Of a stretch of 64,000 nucleotides of DNA, positions 34,120-43,901 are shown in pieces (the stretch's first letter is position 1; each line of letters begins with the position of its first letter). The stretch is from contig NZ_CP107009.1 of assembly GCF_025725665.1 (NCBI RefSeq), positions 1,550,001 through 1,614,000 of the forward strand, given 5' to 3'. The translations under genes and the position numbers were made by a program. Below the pieces are notes generated by a model. It did no database searches. It saw only the letters and a list, made by a program, of their open reading frames with translations, and was not told where the DNA came from. This DNA is from Halomonas sp. LR3S48 (lineage in GTDB: Bacteria; Pseudomonadota; Gammaproteobacteria; Pseudomonadales; Halomonadaceae).

Positions 34120-34362
34120 ATGGGACTGATTGCCTGGCTGATCATTGGTGGCCTGGCGGGCTGGATTGCCGGCAACATCATGCGCGGCGGCGGCTTCGGC
34201 ATTTTGCCCAACATCGGCGTGGGTATCGTGGGGGCCGTGATCGGCGGCTTTCTGTTCCGCCTGCTGGGGCTGCAGGCGGGTGGCTTCATCGGCTCGCTGG
34301 TCACGGCTACTGTCGGCGCGGTGGTGCTGCTATGGATCATTTCCAAGATCCGACAATCCTAG
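34120..34362 (+). CDS. GlsB/YeaQ/YmgE small membrane protein
   Basis: An 80-residue protein with three hydrophobic, glycine-rich segments (IAWLIIGGLAGWIAGNIM; VGIVGAVIGGFLFRLLG; VTATVGAVVLLWII), characteristic of the 'transglycosylase-associated' small stress-related inner-membrane family; no enzymatic activity is expected. AAAGGAGAGGAG precedes the start. Confidence 0.9.
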   Translation: MGLIAWLIIGGLAGWIAGNIMRGGGFGILPNIGVGIVGAVIGGFLFRLLGLQAGGFIGSLVTATVGAVVLLWIISKIRQS

Positions 34363-34379
34363 TTTCGGTGGCATGAGAC

Positions 34380-34411
34380 GAATCGGCCCGGGCAACTGCC
34401 CGGGCCGATTC
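34380..34411. terminator. Bidirectional hairpin between convergent genes
   Basis: Arms GAATCGGCCCGGGCA (34380-34394) and its exact reverse complement (34397-34411) are separated by two bases; the innermost pairs would open into a small loop. It lies between the convergent GlsB-type gene and the barrel gene. Neither side has a long T tract. Confidence 0.65.
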
Positions 34412-34428
34412 ATTCGTGATGGGTGTCA

Positions 34429-35085
34429 TCAGAAGGTGTAGCTGACACCCACCACCGCCACCGGGTAGACCGGCCACTTCTCGGCCTCGGCCTCGAGTCG
34501 CCGCTCCTCCTGGCGGATCTCCTGGCGCAACTGGGCCGAAAGCGGATTGTCGCCATTCTCGAACCCCTCCGAAGTCCTCAATGAGACGTCCGGGTCGGTG
34601 GGGACCACGCCGACCTCGGCGAAGACGCCGAAGCCGCTGCGATGCGACTGGCGCCAGCCCAGGCCGGCGTACGGCTGCACGCCGTCGACAAGGGTCGCCT
34701 TGCCATGCAGGGTACCGAACTCCTCGACATCAAAATTACGGGGGCGACCAACGACATCGGCCTCGATATCCGGCAGCATGAGGCCGGCGCTGAGAAAGAA
34801 GCCGCCGGTGGTGGGGTAATAATCCAGTGTCAGCTTGCCGGCCGCCAGGTTCACGTCGCCATCGTAGTTGACGTCATCGGTGCTGTAGTCGGTGTTCCAG
34901 TCCACACCGCCGGTGTAGCGGGCGGAAACGCCCAGGCGCTCGCTGAAACGCCACGCAATGTCGGCACCTACGCCGGTGGTACCGGCCACGGCTCCCAGCG
35001 TCATTCGGTTGTCTTGCGCGTACACCTGGGTCGTGCCCAGCAGGCACAGGGTGGCGATCACGCCGGTGGCCGTCATCCATTTCAT
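34429..35085 (-). CDS. Outer-membrane beta-barrel protein, family not recognised
   Basis: A 218-residue exported protein. The signal peptide (MKWMTATGVIATLCLLGTT) has probable cleavage after VYA at residue 23. The mature part alternates polar and apolar residues and ends in VVGVSYTF, a C-terminal Phe as expected for BAM-inserted barrels; about eight strands fit the length. A strongly charged helical stretch at about 183-202 (QLRQEIRQEERRLEAEAEK) interrupts the pattern just before the final strand. Transport or adhesion cannot be told from sequence. It is divergent from katE. Confidence 0.75.
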   Translation of the reverse strand: MKWMTATGVIATLCLLGTTQVYAQDNRMTLGAVAGTTGVGADIAWRFSERLGVSARYTGGVDWNTDYSTDDVNYDGDVNLAAGKLTLDYYPTTGGFFLSAGLMLPDIEADVVGRPRNFDVEEFGTLHGKATLVDGVQPYAGLGWRQSHRSGFGVFAEVGVVPTDPDVSLRTSEGFENGDNPLSAQLRQEIRQEERRLEAEAEKWPVYPVAVVGVSYTF

Positions 35086-35337
35086 CGATTCGCTCCTCGG
35101 TTTGCCATCGTTCGCGGTGGTGCGCCGCCTCGTTCAGTTACCCAGTATCGGCCGCGGTCGACGGCAGCTTAACCCGATTAATGTTTTCTTTTGTTTCCAT
35201 AGCCGGGAGTGATTGGCGGCCATGGGGGGCGAGACTACCTTGTCAGACGAGGGCACAAGAAAGATAACCGCCGGGCCAAGGCGGAGCGCCACGTATGCAA
35301 GGAGAGGATGGATCCACGCGACTACAGGAGTTCGAGC

Positions 35338-37488
35338 ATGGCGAACAATCCCCACACCACGCCCAACAGCGGCGCGCCCAACGACACCGACTTCAAGACC
35401 GACGAGCACAGCAAGTCGGAGAATCTCGAGAAGTACCGCAGTGATGCCACCGGCCACGACCTGCGTACGAATCACGGCGCGCGCATCGCCGACAACCACA
35501 ACTCGCTGAAGGCAGGCGACCGGGGCCCCACGCTGCTCGAGGATTTCGTCTTCCGCGAGAAGCTCAACCACTTCGACAACGAGCGCATTCCCGAGCGCAT
35601 CGTTCACGCTCGTGGAGCCGCGGCCCACGGCTACTTCCAGCCCTACGACAACGCTGCCCAGTACTCCAAGGCGGGTTTGTTCCAGGACCCCGGCAAGAAG
35701 ACGCCGGTCTTCGTGCGCTTCTCTACCGTGCAGGGTGCACGCGGCTCCAACGACACCGTGCGCGACGTGCGCGGTTTCGCCACCAAGTTCTATACCGACG
35801 AGGGCAACTGGGACCTGGTCGGCAACGACATGCCGGTGTTCTTCATCCAGGATGCGATCAAGTTTCCCGATTTCGTCCACGCGGTGAAGCCCGAGCCGCA
35901 CAACGAGATTCCCCAGGGCCAGTCGGCCCACGACACCTTCTGGGACTTCGTCTCGCTGATGCCCGAGTCGACCCACATGGTGCTGTGGACCATGTCCGAC
36001 CGTGCCTTCCCGCGCCACTACCGCAACATGGAAGGCTTCGGCGTGCACACCTTTCGCCTCATCGATAAACAGGGCAAGTCGCGCTTCGTGAAGTTCCACT
36101 GGAAGCCGCTGGCGGGTACCTGCTCGCTGATCTGGGACGAGGCGCAGAAGCTATGGGGGCGCGACCCCGACTTCAATCGCCGCATGATGTGGGAGGACAT
36201 CGAGAACGGAGACTTCCTCGAGTACGAATTCGGCATCCAAGTGGTCGAGGAAGAGGACGAGCACAGGTTCGACTTCGACCTGCTCGATCCCACCAAGCTC
36301 ATTCCCGAGGAACTGGTCCCGGTCACGCCCATCGGCAAGATGGTGCTCAACCGCAACCCGGACAACTATTTCGCTGAAACCGAGCAGGTGGCCTTCAATC
36401 CGGCCCACATCGTGCCGGGCATTGACTTCACCAACGACCCGCTGCTACAGGGGCGGCTGTTCTCCTATCTCGATACCCAGATGCTGCGCCTGGGCGGGCC
36501 CAACTTCAACGAGATACCCATCAACCAGCCGGTGTGCCCGATGCACAACAACCAGCGTGACTCCATGCACCGGCAGACCATCAACAAGGGGCAGGCCTCC
36601 TACGAGCCCAACTCCATCGACGGCGGCTGGCCCAGCGAGACCCCCGCGGCGCCGGAGAACGGCGGTTTCGAGAGCCACTACGAGCGCATCGATGCGCACA
36701 AGATCCGCGCCCGCAGCCCCTCGTTCGGTGATCACTACTCCCAGGCCACGCTGTTCTGGAACAGCCAGACCGACGTGGAGAAGGAGCACATCATCGCCGC
36801 CTACACCTTCGAACTCTCCAAGGTCCAGCGGCCCTGGATCCGCGAGCGGGTGATCAAGGAGATCCTGCCCAACATCGATCCGGAGCTGGCGCGCCGGGTA
36901 GGCGAAAACCATGGTATCGAGGCGCCGACCCAAAAGCCGGCCCCTGCCGAAGAGCTGGGCACGAGTTCGCAGCTGGAGTCGCCGGCCTTGAGCCTGATGG
37001 CGCGCCTACCGGGCAACATCCTGTATCGCAAGGTGGCGATCCTGGTGGCCGACGGTGTCGATGCCGCTCAGGTCGAGGCGATCAAGAAGAAGCTCGAGGC
37101 CGAAGGGGCCGAAGGCAAAGTGATCGCACCGAGCATGGCGCCGGTGAAGGCGACGAACGGCAAGAGCGTAACACCTGATGCCATGCTCAACGGCATGCCC
37201 TCGGTGGCGGTGGACGCGGTGGTGGTGCCTGGCGGCAGTGACAGCGTGGATGCTCTGGCCCAGTCGGGGCTGGGACGTTACTACGTGCAGGAGGCCTACA
37301 AACACCTCAAGGCGATCGCCGCCGTGGGCGAGGGCAAGCTGCTGCTGGATACGGCAGGCGTCCCCACAGGCGAGGAGGGCGTGCTGACCGGGGCCACGGT
37401 GGATGACATCTTCACCACGCTGCGCGATACCATGGCGAAGCATCGGGTGTGGACGCGGGATTCCAAGGCCAACGACATGCCTGCGTAA
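35338..37488 (+). CDS. katE: Large-subunit catalase HPII type
   Basis: Decomposes hydrogen peroxide with haem. The 716 residues comprise the catalase core plus a C-terminal flavodoxin/DJ-1-like domain (from about 560; [15 protein letters not shown]), as in E. coli HPII. With a constant offset of 38 from HPII, the distal His90 (RIVHARG), Asn163 (VGNDMPVFF) and proximal Tyr377 (LFSYLDTQ) are conserved. The residue matching HPII His392 is Asn354, so the His-Tyr cross-link of E. coli HPII should be absent. The ATG at 35338 follows AGGAG with proper spacing; the upstream ATG at 35308 has a site only 3 bases away. Confidence 0.95.
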   Translation: MANNPHTTPNSGAPNDTDFKTDEHSKSENLEKYRSDATGHDLRTNHGARIADNHNSLKAGDRGPTLLEDFVFREKLNHFDNERIPERIVHARGAAAHGYFQPYDNAAQYSKAGLFQDPGKKTPVFVRFSTVQGARGSNDTVRDVRGFATKFYTDEGNWDLVGNDMPVFFIQDAIKFPDFVHAVKPEPHNEIPQGQSAHDTFWDFVSLMPESTHMVLWTMSDRAFPRHYRNMEGFGVHTFRLIDKQGKSRFVKFHWKPLAGTCSLIWDEAQKLWGRDPDFNRRMMWEDIENGDFLEYEFGIQVVEEEDEHRFDFDLLDPTKLIPEELVPVTPIGKMVLNRNPDNYFAETEQVAFNPAHIVPGIDFTNDPLLQGRLFSYLDTQMLRLGGPNFNEIPINQPVCPMHNNQRDSMHRQTINKGQASYEPNSIDGGWPSETPAAPENGGFESHYERIDAHKIRARSPSFGDHYSQATLFWNSQTDVEKEHIIAAYTFELSKVQRPWIRERVIKEILPNIDPELARRVGENHGIEAPTQKPAPAEELGTSSQLESPALSLMARLPGNILYRKVAILVADGVDAAQVEAIKKKLEAEGAEGKVIAPSMAPVKATNGKSVTPDAMLNGMPSVAVDAVVVPGGSDSVDALAQSGLGRYYVQEAYKHLKAIAAVGEGKLLLDTAGVPTGEEGVLTGATVDDIFTTLRDTMAKHRVWTRDSKANDMPA

Positions 37489-37511
37489 CTTCCAGCGCTG
37501 ATACAGTGCTA

Positions 37512-37555
37512 GCGAAACAACGCCCGCCGGCAAGAGCCGACGGGCGTTGTTTCGC
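37512..37555. terminator. Bidirectional terminator between katE and gabT
   Basis: A 15-bp outer stem (37512-37526 with 37541-37555) and a 4-bp inner stem with loop AAGA, separated by one mismatch. The GTTGTTTC side on each strand gives short T-rich flanks. It lies between convergent genes. Confidence 0.8.
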
Positions 37556-37566
37556 TGCAAGGAATG

Positions 37567-38859
37567 TCAGGCGGTGGCCTTGCTGCCGACCAGTTCCTTG
37601 AGCGCGGCCTCGACGATGTCCAGGCCTTCCTCGAGGATCTCGTCCTCGATGGTGACCGGCATCAGGAAGCGGATGGTGTTGCCGTAGAGGCCGCAGGAGA
37701 GCAGGATCAATCCCTTCTCGCGGGCCTTCTTGCACAGTGCGGCGGCCAGATCGGCGTCCGGCGTGTGCTTGGCCTTGTCCGACACCAGGTCGATCGCCGC
37801 CATGGAGCCCATGTTGCGAGCGTTGTCGACGCAGTCGAAATCGCTCTGCCACTGACCGAAGCGCTTGGCCAGCTTGTCGCCGAGTGCCTGGCTCTTCTCG
37901 AGGATGTTCTCCTCTTCGAAGACGTCGAGCACGGCCAGAGTCGCGGCGCAGGAGAGCGGGTTGCCGGTATAGGTACCGCCCAGCGAGTTGGCACCCGAAG
38001 CATCCATCACCCGGTCGGTCCCCACCACGGCGGAGATCGGCATGCCGTCGGCCATGCTCTTGGCCATGGTGATGATGTCCGGCTCGACGCCGCTGTGCTC
38101 GATGGCGAACAGCTTGCCGGTGCGTCCGAAGCCCGACTGCACCTCATCGACGATCATCAACATGCCGTGCTCGTCGCAGATCTCGCGGATCGCCTTGAGG
38201 AAGCTGGCCGGAGCGGGGTAGAAGCCGCCCTCGCCGAGCACCGGCTCGAGCACGATGGCGGCGGTATCGCGGGGGTTGGCGTCGGTCTTGATCGCCATCT
38301 TCAGGCCGCGCAGGGCCTCGTCCTCGCTGACGCCGTGGTAGGGCACGGGGTAGGGGGCGCGGAAGACATTGCCCGGCATGGTGCCGAAATCGGTGGCGTA
38401 GGGCGCGACCTTGCCGTTCATGGCCATGGTCATGAAGGTGCGGCCGTGGTAGCCGCCGTCGAAGCAGATCACATTGTTCTTGCCGGTGGCGGCGCGGGCG
38501 ATCTTCACCGCGTTCTCGAGTGCCTCGGCGCCGGAGTTGGCCAGCATCACCTTGGCGTGGCCACGCACCGGGGTGACCTGGCTCAGGCGCTCGGCGACCT
38601 TCACGTAGCCCTCGTAGGGCATCACGGTCTGACAGGTGTGCATGACCCGGTCGAGCTGAGCCTTGACCGCCTCGACCACCTTGGGGTGTCGATGGCCAAT
38701 GTTGAGCACGCCGATGCCGCCGGCGAAGTCGATGATACGGTTGCCGTCGGCGTCCCAGATCAGCGCGTTCTCGGCGCGATCGGCGAACTGGGTGGCGGGG
38801 CTGGCGGCGCCGTTGGCGACGTAGCGCTGCTTGAGTTCGTTGAGCTGTGCGTTATTCAT
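37567..38859 (-). CDS. gabT: 4-aminobutyrate aminotransferase
   Basis: PLP-dependent class III aminotransferase transferring the amino group of GABA to 2-oxoglutarate, giving succinate semialdehyde. The 430 residues show the phosphate/cofactor loop NSGAEALENAVKIAR, CFDGGYHGRT, the Asp in MLMIVDEVQSGFGRTG and the Schiff-base Lys in IITMAKSMADG. It lies 34 bases downstream of gabD on the same strand, completing the two-step route to succinate. 5-aminovalerate may also be used, as in relatives. Confidence 0.93.
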   Translation of the reverse strand: MNNAQLNELKQRYVANGAASPATQFADRAENALIWDADGNRIIDFAGGIGVLNIGHRHPKVVEAVKAQLDRVMHTCQTVMPYEGYVKVAERLSQVTPVRGHAKVMLANSGAEALENAVKIARAATGKNNVICFDGGYHGRTFMTMAMNGKVAPYATDFGTMPGNVFRAPYPVPYHGVSEDEALRGLKMAIKTDANPRDTAAIVLEPVLGEGGFYPAPASFLKAIREICDEHGMLMIVDEVQSGFGRTGKLFAIEHSGVEPDIITMAKSMADGMPISAVVGTDRVMDASGANSLGGTYTGNPLSCAATLAVLDVFEEENILEKSQALGDKLAKRFGQWQSDFDCVDNARNMGSMAAIDLVSDKAKHTPDADLAAALCKKAREKGLILLSCGLYGNTIRFLMPVTIEDEILEEGLDIVEAALKELVGSKATA

Positions 38860-38893
38860 CTAGCCTCCCTTCATACGTGAACGTTGTGGGCGA

Positions 38894-40339
38894 TCAAAGG
38901 CCGCCGACACAGACGTATTTTAGTTCAGTGAATTCATCCAGGCCGTGGTGTGAACCTTCGCGACCCAGCCCCGACTCCTTGACGCCGCCGAAGGGCGCAA
39001 GTTCAGTGGAGAGAATCCCTTCGTTGACGGCCACCATGCCATACTCCAGGCCCTCCATCACATGCCAGATGCGGCGGTAGTCGCGGGCGTAGAAGTACGC
39101 CGCCAGGCCGAATTCCGTGGCGTTGGCCATGGCGATGGCCTGTTCATCGCTATCGAAGCAGAATACCGGCGCCAGCGGGCCGAAGGTTTCCTCGCGCGCC
39201 ACGTGCATCTCATCGGTGACGTCGGCGATCACCGTGGGCTGGAAGAAGGTGCCGCCCAGCGCATGGAGTTCGCCCCCGCACACCAGCTTGCCGCCCTTGG
39301 CCAGGGCGTCGGCAATGTGGGATTGCACCTTGTCCACCGCAGCCGCATTGATCAACGGTCCCTGCACCACGCCCTCGTCGAGGCCATTGCCCACCTGGAG
39401 CTCGCCGACACGGGCGGCCAGTTTCTCGACGAAGGCATCGTAGACGCCGGATTGAACCAGCAGGCGGTTGGTACACACGCAGGTCTGGCCCGAGTTGCGG
39501 AACTTCGAGGCCACCGCACCCTCGACGGCGGCGTCCAGGTCGGCGTCGTCGAAGACGATGAAGGGTGCGTTGCCGCCGAGCTCCATGGAGGCCTTCTTGA
39601 CCGTGCCGGCGCACTGCGCGAGCAGGCGCTTGCCCACCGCGGTGGAGCCGGTGAAGGAGACCTTGCGCACTCGCGGGTCGGTGGTCAGCACCTCACCGAT
39701 CTCGGCGGGGCGGCTTGCGGTGATGACATTGAGCACACCGCTGGGGAAGCCTACTTGCTCGGCCAGCTTGGCCAGGGCCAGGGCGGTCAGCGGCGTGGCC
39801 TCGGCGGGCTTGATCACCACCGGACAGCCGGCAGCCAGGGCCGGGGCGCACTTGCGCGTGATCATCGCCAGCGGGAAGTTCCACGGCGTGATGGCCGCCA
39901 CCACGCCGATCGGCTCGCGGAAGACCAGGATGCGCTTGTCGACGCCATGGCTGGGCAGGGTCTCACCGGCCATGCGCTTGGCCTCTTCGGCGTAGAACTC
40001 CACGAATGACGCCCCATAGGCCACTTCACCGCGGGATTCGGCCAGCGGCTTGCCTTGCTCCAGTGTCATCAGGCGCGCCAGCGACTCCTGGTGGACCATG
40101 ATGGCGTCGAACCAGGCGCGCAGCAGGGCGGCGCGCTGCTTGGCGGGCTGACGGCGCCATGCCGGCCAGGCTGCTTCCGCTGCAGCCACGGCGTCGCGGG
40201 CATCGTCGGCGGTGAGGTCCGGCACTGTTGCCAGCGTCTCGCCGCTGGCGGGGTTAGTCACGCTGAAGCGGCATTCGGCATCGCGCCACTGGCCATCGAT
40301 GAAGGCCTTGTCGGTGAAGATGTCGGCAGGGAGTGACAT
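38894..40339 (-). CDS. gabD: NADP-dependent succinate-semialdehyde dehydrogenase
   Basis: Oxidises succinate semialdehyde (or glutarate semialdehyde) to the acid. The 481-residue aldehyde dehydrogenase has the cofactor-fold TPWNFPLAMITRKCAPALAA, the general base Glu in MELGGNAPFIVFDDAD and the nucleophile Cys in NSGQTCVCTNR. It is the first gene of gabD-gabT. The 206-base gap upstream (40340-40545) is AT-rich near 40366-40440 and probably holds its promoter; no clear regulator site was recognised. Confidence 0.94.
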   Translation of the reverse strand: MSLPADIFTDKAFIDGQWRDAECRFSVTNPASGETLATVPDLTADDARDAVAAAEAAWPAWRRQPAKQRAALLRAWFDAIMVHQESLARLMTLEQGKPLAESRGEVAYGASFVEFYAEEAKRMAGETLPSHGVDKRILVFREPIGVVAAITPWNFPLAMITRKCAPALAAGCPVVIKPAEATPLTALALAKLAEQVGFPSGVLNVITASRPAEIGEVLTTDPRVRKVSFTGSTAVGKRLLAQCAGTVKKASMELGGNAPFIVFDDADLDAAVEGAVASKFRNSGQTCVCTNRLLVQSGVYDAFVEKLAARVGELQVGNGLDEGVVQGPLINAAAVDKVQSHIADALAKGGKLVCGGELHALGGTFFQPTVIADVTDEMHVAREETFGPLAPVFCFDSDEQAIAMANATEFGLAAYFYARDYRRIWHVMEGLEYGMVAVNEGILSTELAPFGGVKESGLGREGSHHGLDEFTELKYVCVGGL

Positions 40340-40545
40340 GGAAGCTCCGTGTGTTGATTATCTTGTTTGCCGAGTGTGCATTATTTAAAACGTTTCGCCA
40401 AGACTCCTTTAAACGGGCCTCCAAGCTTTTTTTAGCAGCCCATAGCCATCGGCGTGCGCCGCGCTTTCCGCTACACTAGGCGCCGATTTCCTTGGTGTGG
40501 CAGTGCTGCACTTCTATCTCTGCTGGTTGAACGTCGAGGTGAGAC

Positions 40546-43011
40546 TTGGTCGATCCCCTTTACGCCTGGTGGGCTCAGCAACTGGTCCTGTGCGATTGGG
40601 CCTTCCAGCCTGAGCCCAACACGATCGAGGCCGAGGCGGCTAGCGCCAGGTTGCAGGCGCTGGGCGTCAACGATCGCGGTGAGCTGGGCTGGCGTCTGGT
40701 CGAGGCTTTTGGCACCGGCACCGCCGATCCGGCACGCCTGCTGGCGGTACTCGAGCTGCTCGCCCTGGCCGGATCGACCGGCTGGCTCAGCGAGCCGCGT
40801 TTGCGTAGCTGGCTGGTGCGCACGATCGACGAGATAACCCGCCACTACCACGACCTCGAGAGCTGGCTCGAGGCATTGCGACATGCCAAGAGTTCGGAGG
40901 GCTGGGTGCGCGGTGACGACGGCTTCTGGGAGGCCTGCGAGGCCTTGGCGGCCCTCGAGCGTGACGGCGAGGGAATTACCTGGGACACCCTGACCGAGTG
41001 GACTGCTGCGCAGCGCCAGGACAAGTCCCTCTCGCTCTGGCCCTCTGCCTCTCATGCCCAGGCCTGGCGTCTGCGAGCGGCCTTTGCTCCGGTGGTGGAG
41101 GTTCCGCCGGGTGAGATGGATTGGCCCGACGCGAAGGAGTGGCTGTGGCGCCACTGGCAGATCGACGACCGCACGGGATTGATCCAGAGCCTGCTGTGGC
41201 TGGCGGGCTATGGGCATCGGCAAGGGTGGGACCTCGATGCCGCGCGTCTGCTGGCGACGACCGCCGGGGAGAGGCAGGCGTGGCACGAGGGGCTCTCCAG
41301 CGCCGAGCACGACTACGGGCGGGTGCTGCTCGCCTTCATCGAGCGTGGTGAGCCGCTGGAGTGGGCCGCCTGGGACTGGCTGCGGCTGGTCGATCTGGCC
41401 TGGGCCGGTGCCTGTGCCGGCTGGCTCGATGTATCGGAAGCCGAGGGCTTCGCCACGCACGGCGCCGACCTGGCACTGCGTCGCTACAGCGACTGGTCGG
41501 CGCTGGCGCGTGCCTATCAGCGAGGTTGCAGTCTGTTCGAGGGGCACGATCGACTGGCTGACATGCAGCGTGACTGGGGACTGCTGCTCAACTCTCCCAT
41601 GAGTCCCTGGCGGGCACCGCTGCAGCAGTTGTTGAGCGAAGAGGAACGCGAGGCATCACGAGGCGCCATCATGGCCTGGCGACGTTCGCCCCGCCATTGG
41701 GTGCTGGCGCTGGCCTCGGTGCGTGAACCCGAGTTCGGCATGCGGCAAGGGGCAATCGTGCCGATGGCCACCGAGCGGCGTGCCGAGGCCCTGCGCTACC
41801 TCGACGAAACCCTCGGACTGCATCCCGACGAGGGTGAGGAAGCGTTGACCCGCTACTGGCTGCCGGCCCAGGCGCACCACCTCAACCAGCTGGCGGCCGA
41901 TGCCGCCCATGGTGCCTTGCCCGCAGCCGACACCCCGTTCGGGCGGCCCGAAGCCGAGGATCTGGCCAGCCTCGCGGCCTTGAAGCAAGGCAGCCGCCAT
42001 GCGGCGACCATTCACATGGCCGAGAAGTATGCCTTCTATTTGCAGATGGCGATGGACTGCGAGGCGTTCGATGGCGAGGCGCTGAATGTCTTGGCCGAGG
42101 CGCTACGCAGCACCCTGTGCCGCTTCTACCCCGACGCCCGCCGCCTGCTCGAGGCCTGGGCTCAGTGGGAGCGCTTGCTGCCGGAAGGCGAACATCCGCC
42201 GCTGACCAACGAGATCCGTTGGCACCTGGACGATCCGGGAAGCCCCTTCCATTGGCTTGATTGGCACTCATCCCAGTGGCACGAGCCAGGCCCACGCCCG
42301 ACTCTGTCGCGCTTCACCGCCATGGCGCTGGTAGGTCCGCTCAACAATGCCGCCTGGAGCGAGCCGCATGTGGAGAGCGAGCGGGAAGCGGCGTCGATTC
42401 GTGAGTGGATCGACGGGCACTACGGCTTGCATGGCCAAGCCGAGCTCGATGAATTCCTCGACTTCCTGCTCGAGGCAGGCGACCGGCAGGAGTACCAGAT
42501 CAACTACGCGCCTTATACGCTGAATGCCCAGCGGTTGGCCTCGGAAATCGCCATGCTCGAAACCGGTGAGTGCAGTGAGGAGGATCGCACTCACCTGTTG
42601 CGCTTGCAGCGGGTGCGCGACAACACCGATGGCTGCAACGAGCTGGACATGACCGCATGGGACGTGGCTCAGGCGGTGGACCTGGCTATTGCCGGACGTC
42701 AGCTCGGCTGGCTGGATGGCGCTGCTTTCAGCGCAGTGCTGGAACGAGCCCATGCGCTGGCCGCTGAACATTATGGCAGCTGGGAGGCTTATTCCCGGGG
42801 ACTCTATGCCGGCTTCTCCTTCTTCATGGGCGAAACGCCCGAGCGCGAGAGCTTCCTCGTCGGTTTCCGCCAGGCCTTGGTCGCATGGCTCTCCGGGGCA
42901 CCACCGCTGGCTGGCCCCTGGGCAAGCCTGGATTTCCCCGGGGCCCGGCCGCGTCACTGGGCGCCCATGCATATCGACACGCTACCGGGCGACGTCAAAA
43001 CGTTACATTAG
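40546..43011 (+). CDS. Multi-repeat DUF1266-domain protein
   Basis: An 821-residue, Trp-rich, mostly helical soluble protein without signal peptide or membrane segment. Residues 201-333 form a full DUF1266 unit (WQIDDRTGLIQSLLWLAGYG ... AAWDWLRLVDLAWAGACAGW). A second recognisable unit is at about 617-762 (TAWDVAQAVDLAIAGRQLGW). More diverged copies are suggested at 36-113 and 414-545 by the recurring pattern GWL/F-x-hydrophobic ... Y-x5-W-x-A. DUF1266 proteins (for example E. coli YbeU/YbeR) have no established function. TTG start with GAGGTGA just upstream; no in-frame ATG nearby fits better. It stands alone between gabD (divergent) and the NlpC gene. Confidence 0.75.
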   Translation: MVDPLYAWWAQQLVLCDWAFQPEPNTIEAEAASARLQALGVNDRGELGWRLVEAFGTGTADPARLLAVLELLALAGSTGWLSEPRLRSWLVRTIDEITRHYHDLESWLEALRHAKSSEGWVRGDDGFWEACEALAALERDGEGITWDTLTEWTAAQRQDKSLSLWPSASHAQAWRLRAAFAPVVEVPPGEMDWPDAKEWLWRHWQIDDRTGLIQSLLWLAGYGHRQGWDLDAARLLATTAGERQAWHEGLSSAEHDYGRVLLAFIERGEPLEWAAWDWLRLVDLAWAGACAGWLDVSEAEGFATHGADLALRRYSDWSALARAYQRGCSLFEGHDRLADMQRDWGLLLNSPMSPWRAPLQQLLSEEEREASRGAIMAWRRSPRHWVLALASVREPEFGMRQGAIVPMATERRAEALRYLDETLGLHPDEGEEALTRYWLPAQAHHLNQLAADAAHGALPAADTPFGRPEAEDLASLAALKQGSRHAATIHMAEKYAFYLQMAMDCEAFDGEALNVLAEALRSTLCRFYPDARRLLEAWAQWERLLPEGEHPPLTNEIRWHLDDPGSPFHWLDWHSSQWHEPGPRPTLSRFTAMALVGPLNNAAWSEPHVESEREAASIREWIDGHYGLHGQAELDEFLDFLLEAGDRQEYQINYAPYTLNAQRLASEIAMLETGECSEEDRTHLLRLQRVRDNTDGCNELDMTAWDVAQAVDLAIAGRQLGWLDGAAFSAVLERAHALAAEHYGSWEAYSRGLYAGFSFFMGETPERESFLVGFRQALVAWLSGAPPLAGPWASLDFPGARPRHWAPMHIDTLPGDVKTLH

Positions 43012-43243
43012 GGCTCGCCCAAGCCACGAAATGTGGTTTATAGTCAGCGGGTTTAATGATTCGGCTCCCTGAGGGGAGTCTCACGAAGAAATAGTCGCGA
43101 GCCGGCGCAAGGCCGCTCTGGCAGTGGTACGGGCAATGATTTGCCAGGCACCACTACCACAGCGATCCTCTCGGGTCTGTCAGGTAGGGCTTGTCGCTCG
43201 ACCCGGGGGTGCGTGTGGCTCAGGGAATGAGGACTTCGCAAGT

Positions 43244-43864
43244 ATGGTGGCCAGATCGAGTCGTATCGCTGTGCTCGTTGTGTCGCTGGCGTTGCTGTCC
43301 GGGTGTGTTGGATCGTCGACATCGTCGCTGGAAGCCCCAGACGACTACTTTGCACGACAGCTGCCTGGCATGTCGTCTTCCTCCAACCCGCTGATGTCCC
43401 CGGTGGACAATCCCATCCTGCGGGTGAACAGCCTGCACAATCCGCCACCCGAGCTGGTCCGTGCGGCTCTGCTAGCGCAGCACGAACGCTGGGCCGGTAC
43501 GCCCTATCGAATTGGCGGCACTGGCCGCAACGGTATCGACTGCTCGGCGCTGGTGCAGAACGTATTCAGTGAAACCTTCCGTCTGCAACTGCCTCGCTCC
43601 ACCGGCGAGCAGGTCCAGGAGGGTACGCAGATCTCCCGCGACGAATTGCAGGTCGGCGATCTGGTCTTCTTCCGCCCACCGGGGCGCTACGACCACGTGG
43701 GTATCTACGTCGGCGACGGCTACTTCCTGCACGCCTCGACGTCACAGGGCGTGATGCTCTCCGAGCTCGACAACAGTTATTGGCAGCGCTACTACTGGCA
43801 GGCGCGCAGGACCCTGGAGCCGACCACCCTGGCGCAGCGGGTCACCGCGCCAGGCGAAGGCTGA
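43244..43864 (+). CDS. NlpC/P60-family lipoprotein endopeptidase (Spr/MepS-like)
   Basis: A 206-residue cell-wall hydrolase candidate. A lipoprotein signal with lipobox LLSGC is followed by a linker and the C-terminal NlpC/P60 domain, with the catalytic Cys in NGIDCSALVQ and His in YDHVGIYVGDGYFLHAS. It would cleave peptidoglycan peptide cross-links or stems from the membrane. The ATG at 43244 is chosen because it gives a proper signal peptide; an open frame from 43124 does not. The 232 bases before it carry no other gene I can support. Confidence 0.9.
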   Translation: MVARSSRIAVLVVSLALLSGCVGSSTSSLEAPDDYFARQLPGMSSSSNPLMSPVDNPILRVNSLHNPPPELVRAALLAQHERWAGTPYRIGGTGRNGIDCSALVQNVFSETFRLQLPRSTGEQVQEGTQISRDELQVGDLVFFRPPGRYDHVGIYVGDGYFLHASTSQGVMLSELDNSYWQRYYWQARRTLEPTTLAQRVTAPGEG

Positions 43865-43901
43865 AGCCAGACTTATCTCGTAAGATCAAGCGCTGGGTAC
43901 T

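Noticed and set aside
37564..38880. 438-residue plus-strand frame opposite gabT
   Set aside because: Codon-position shadow of gabT; no start signal or domain.
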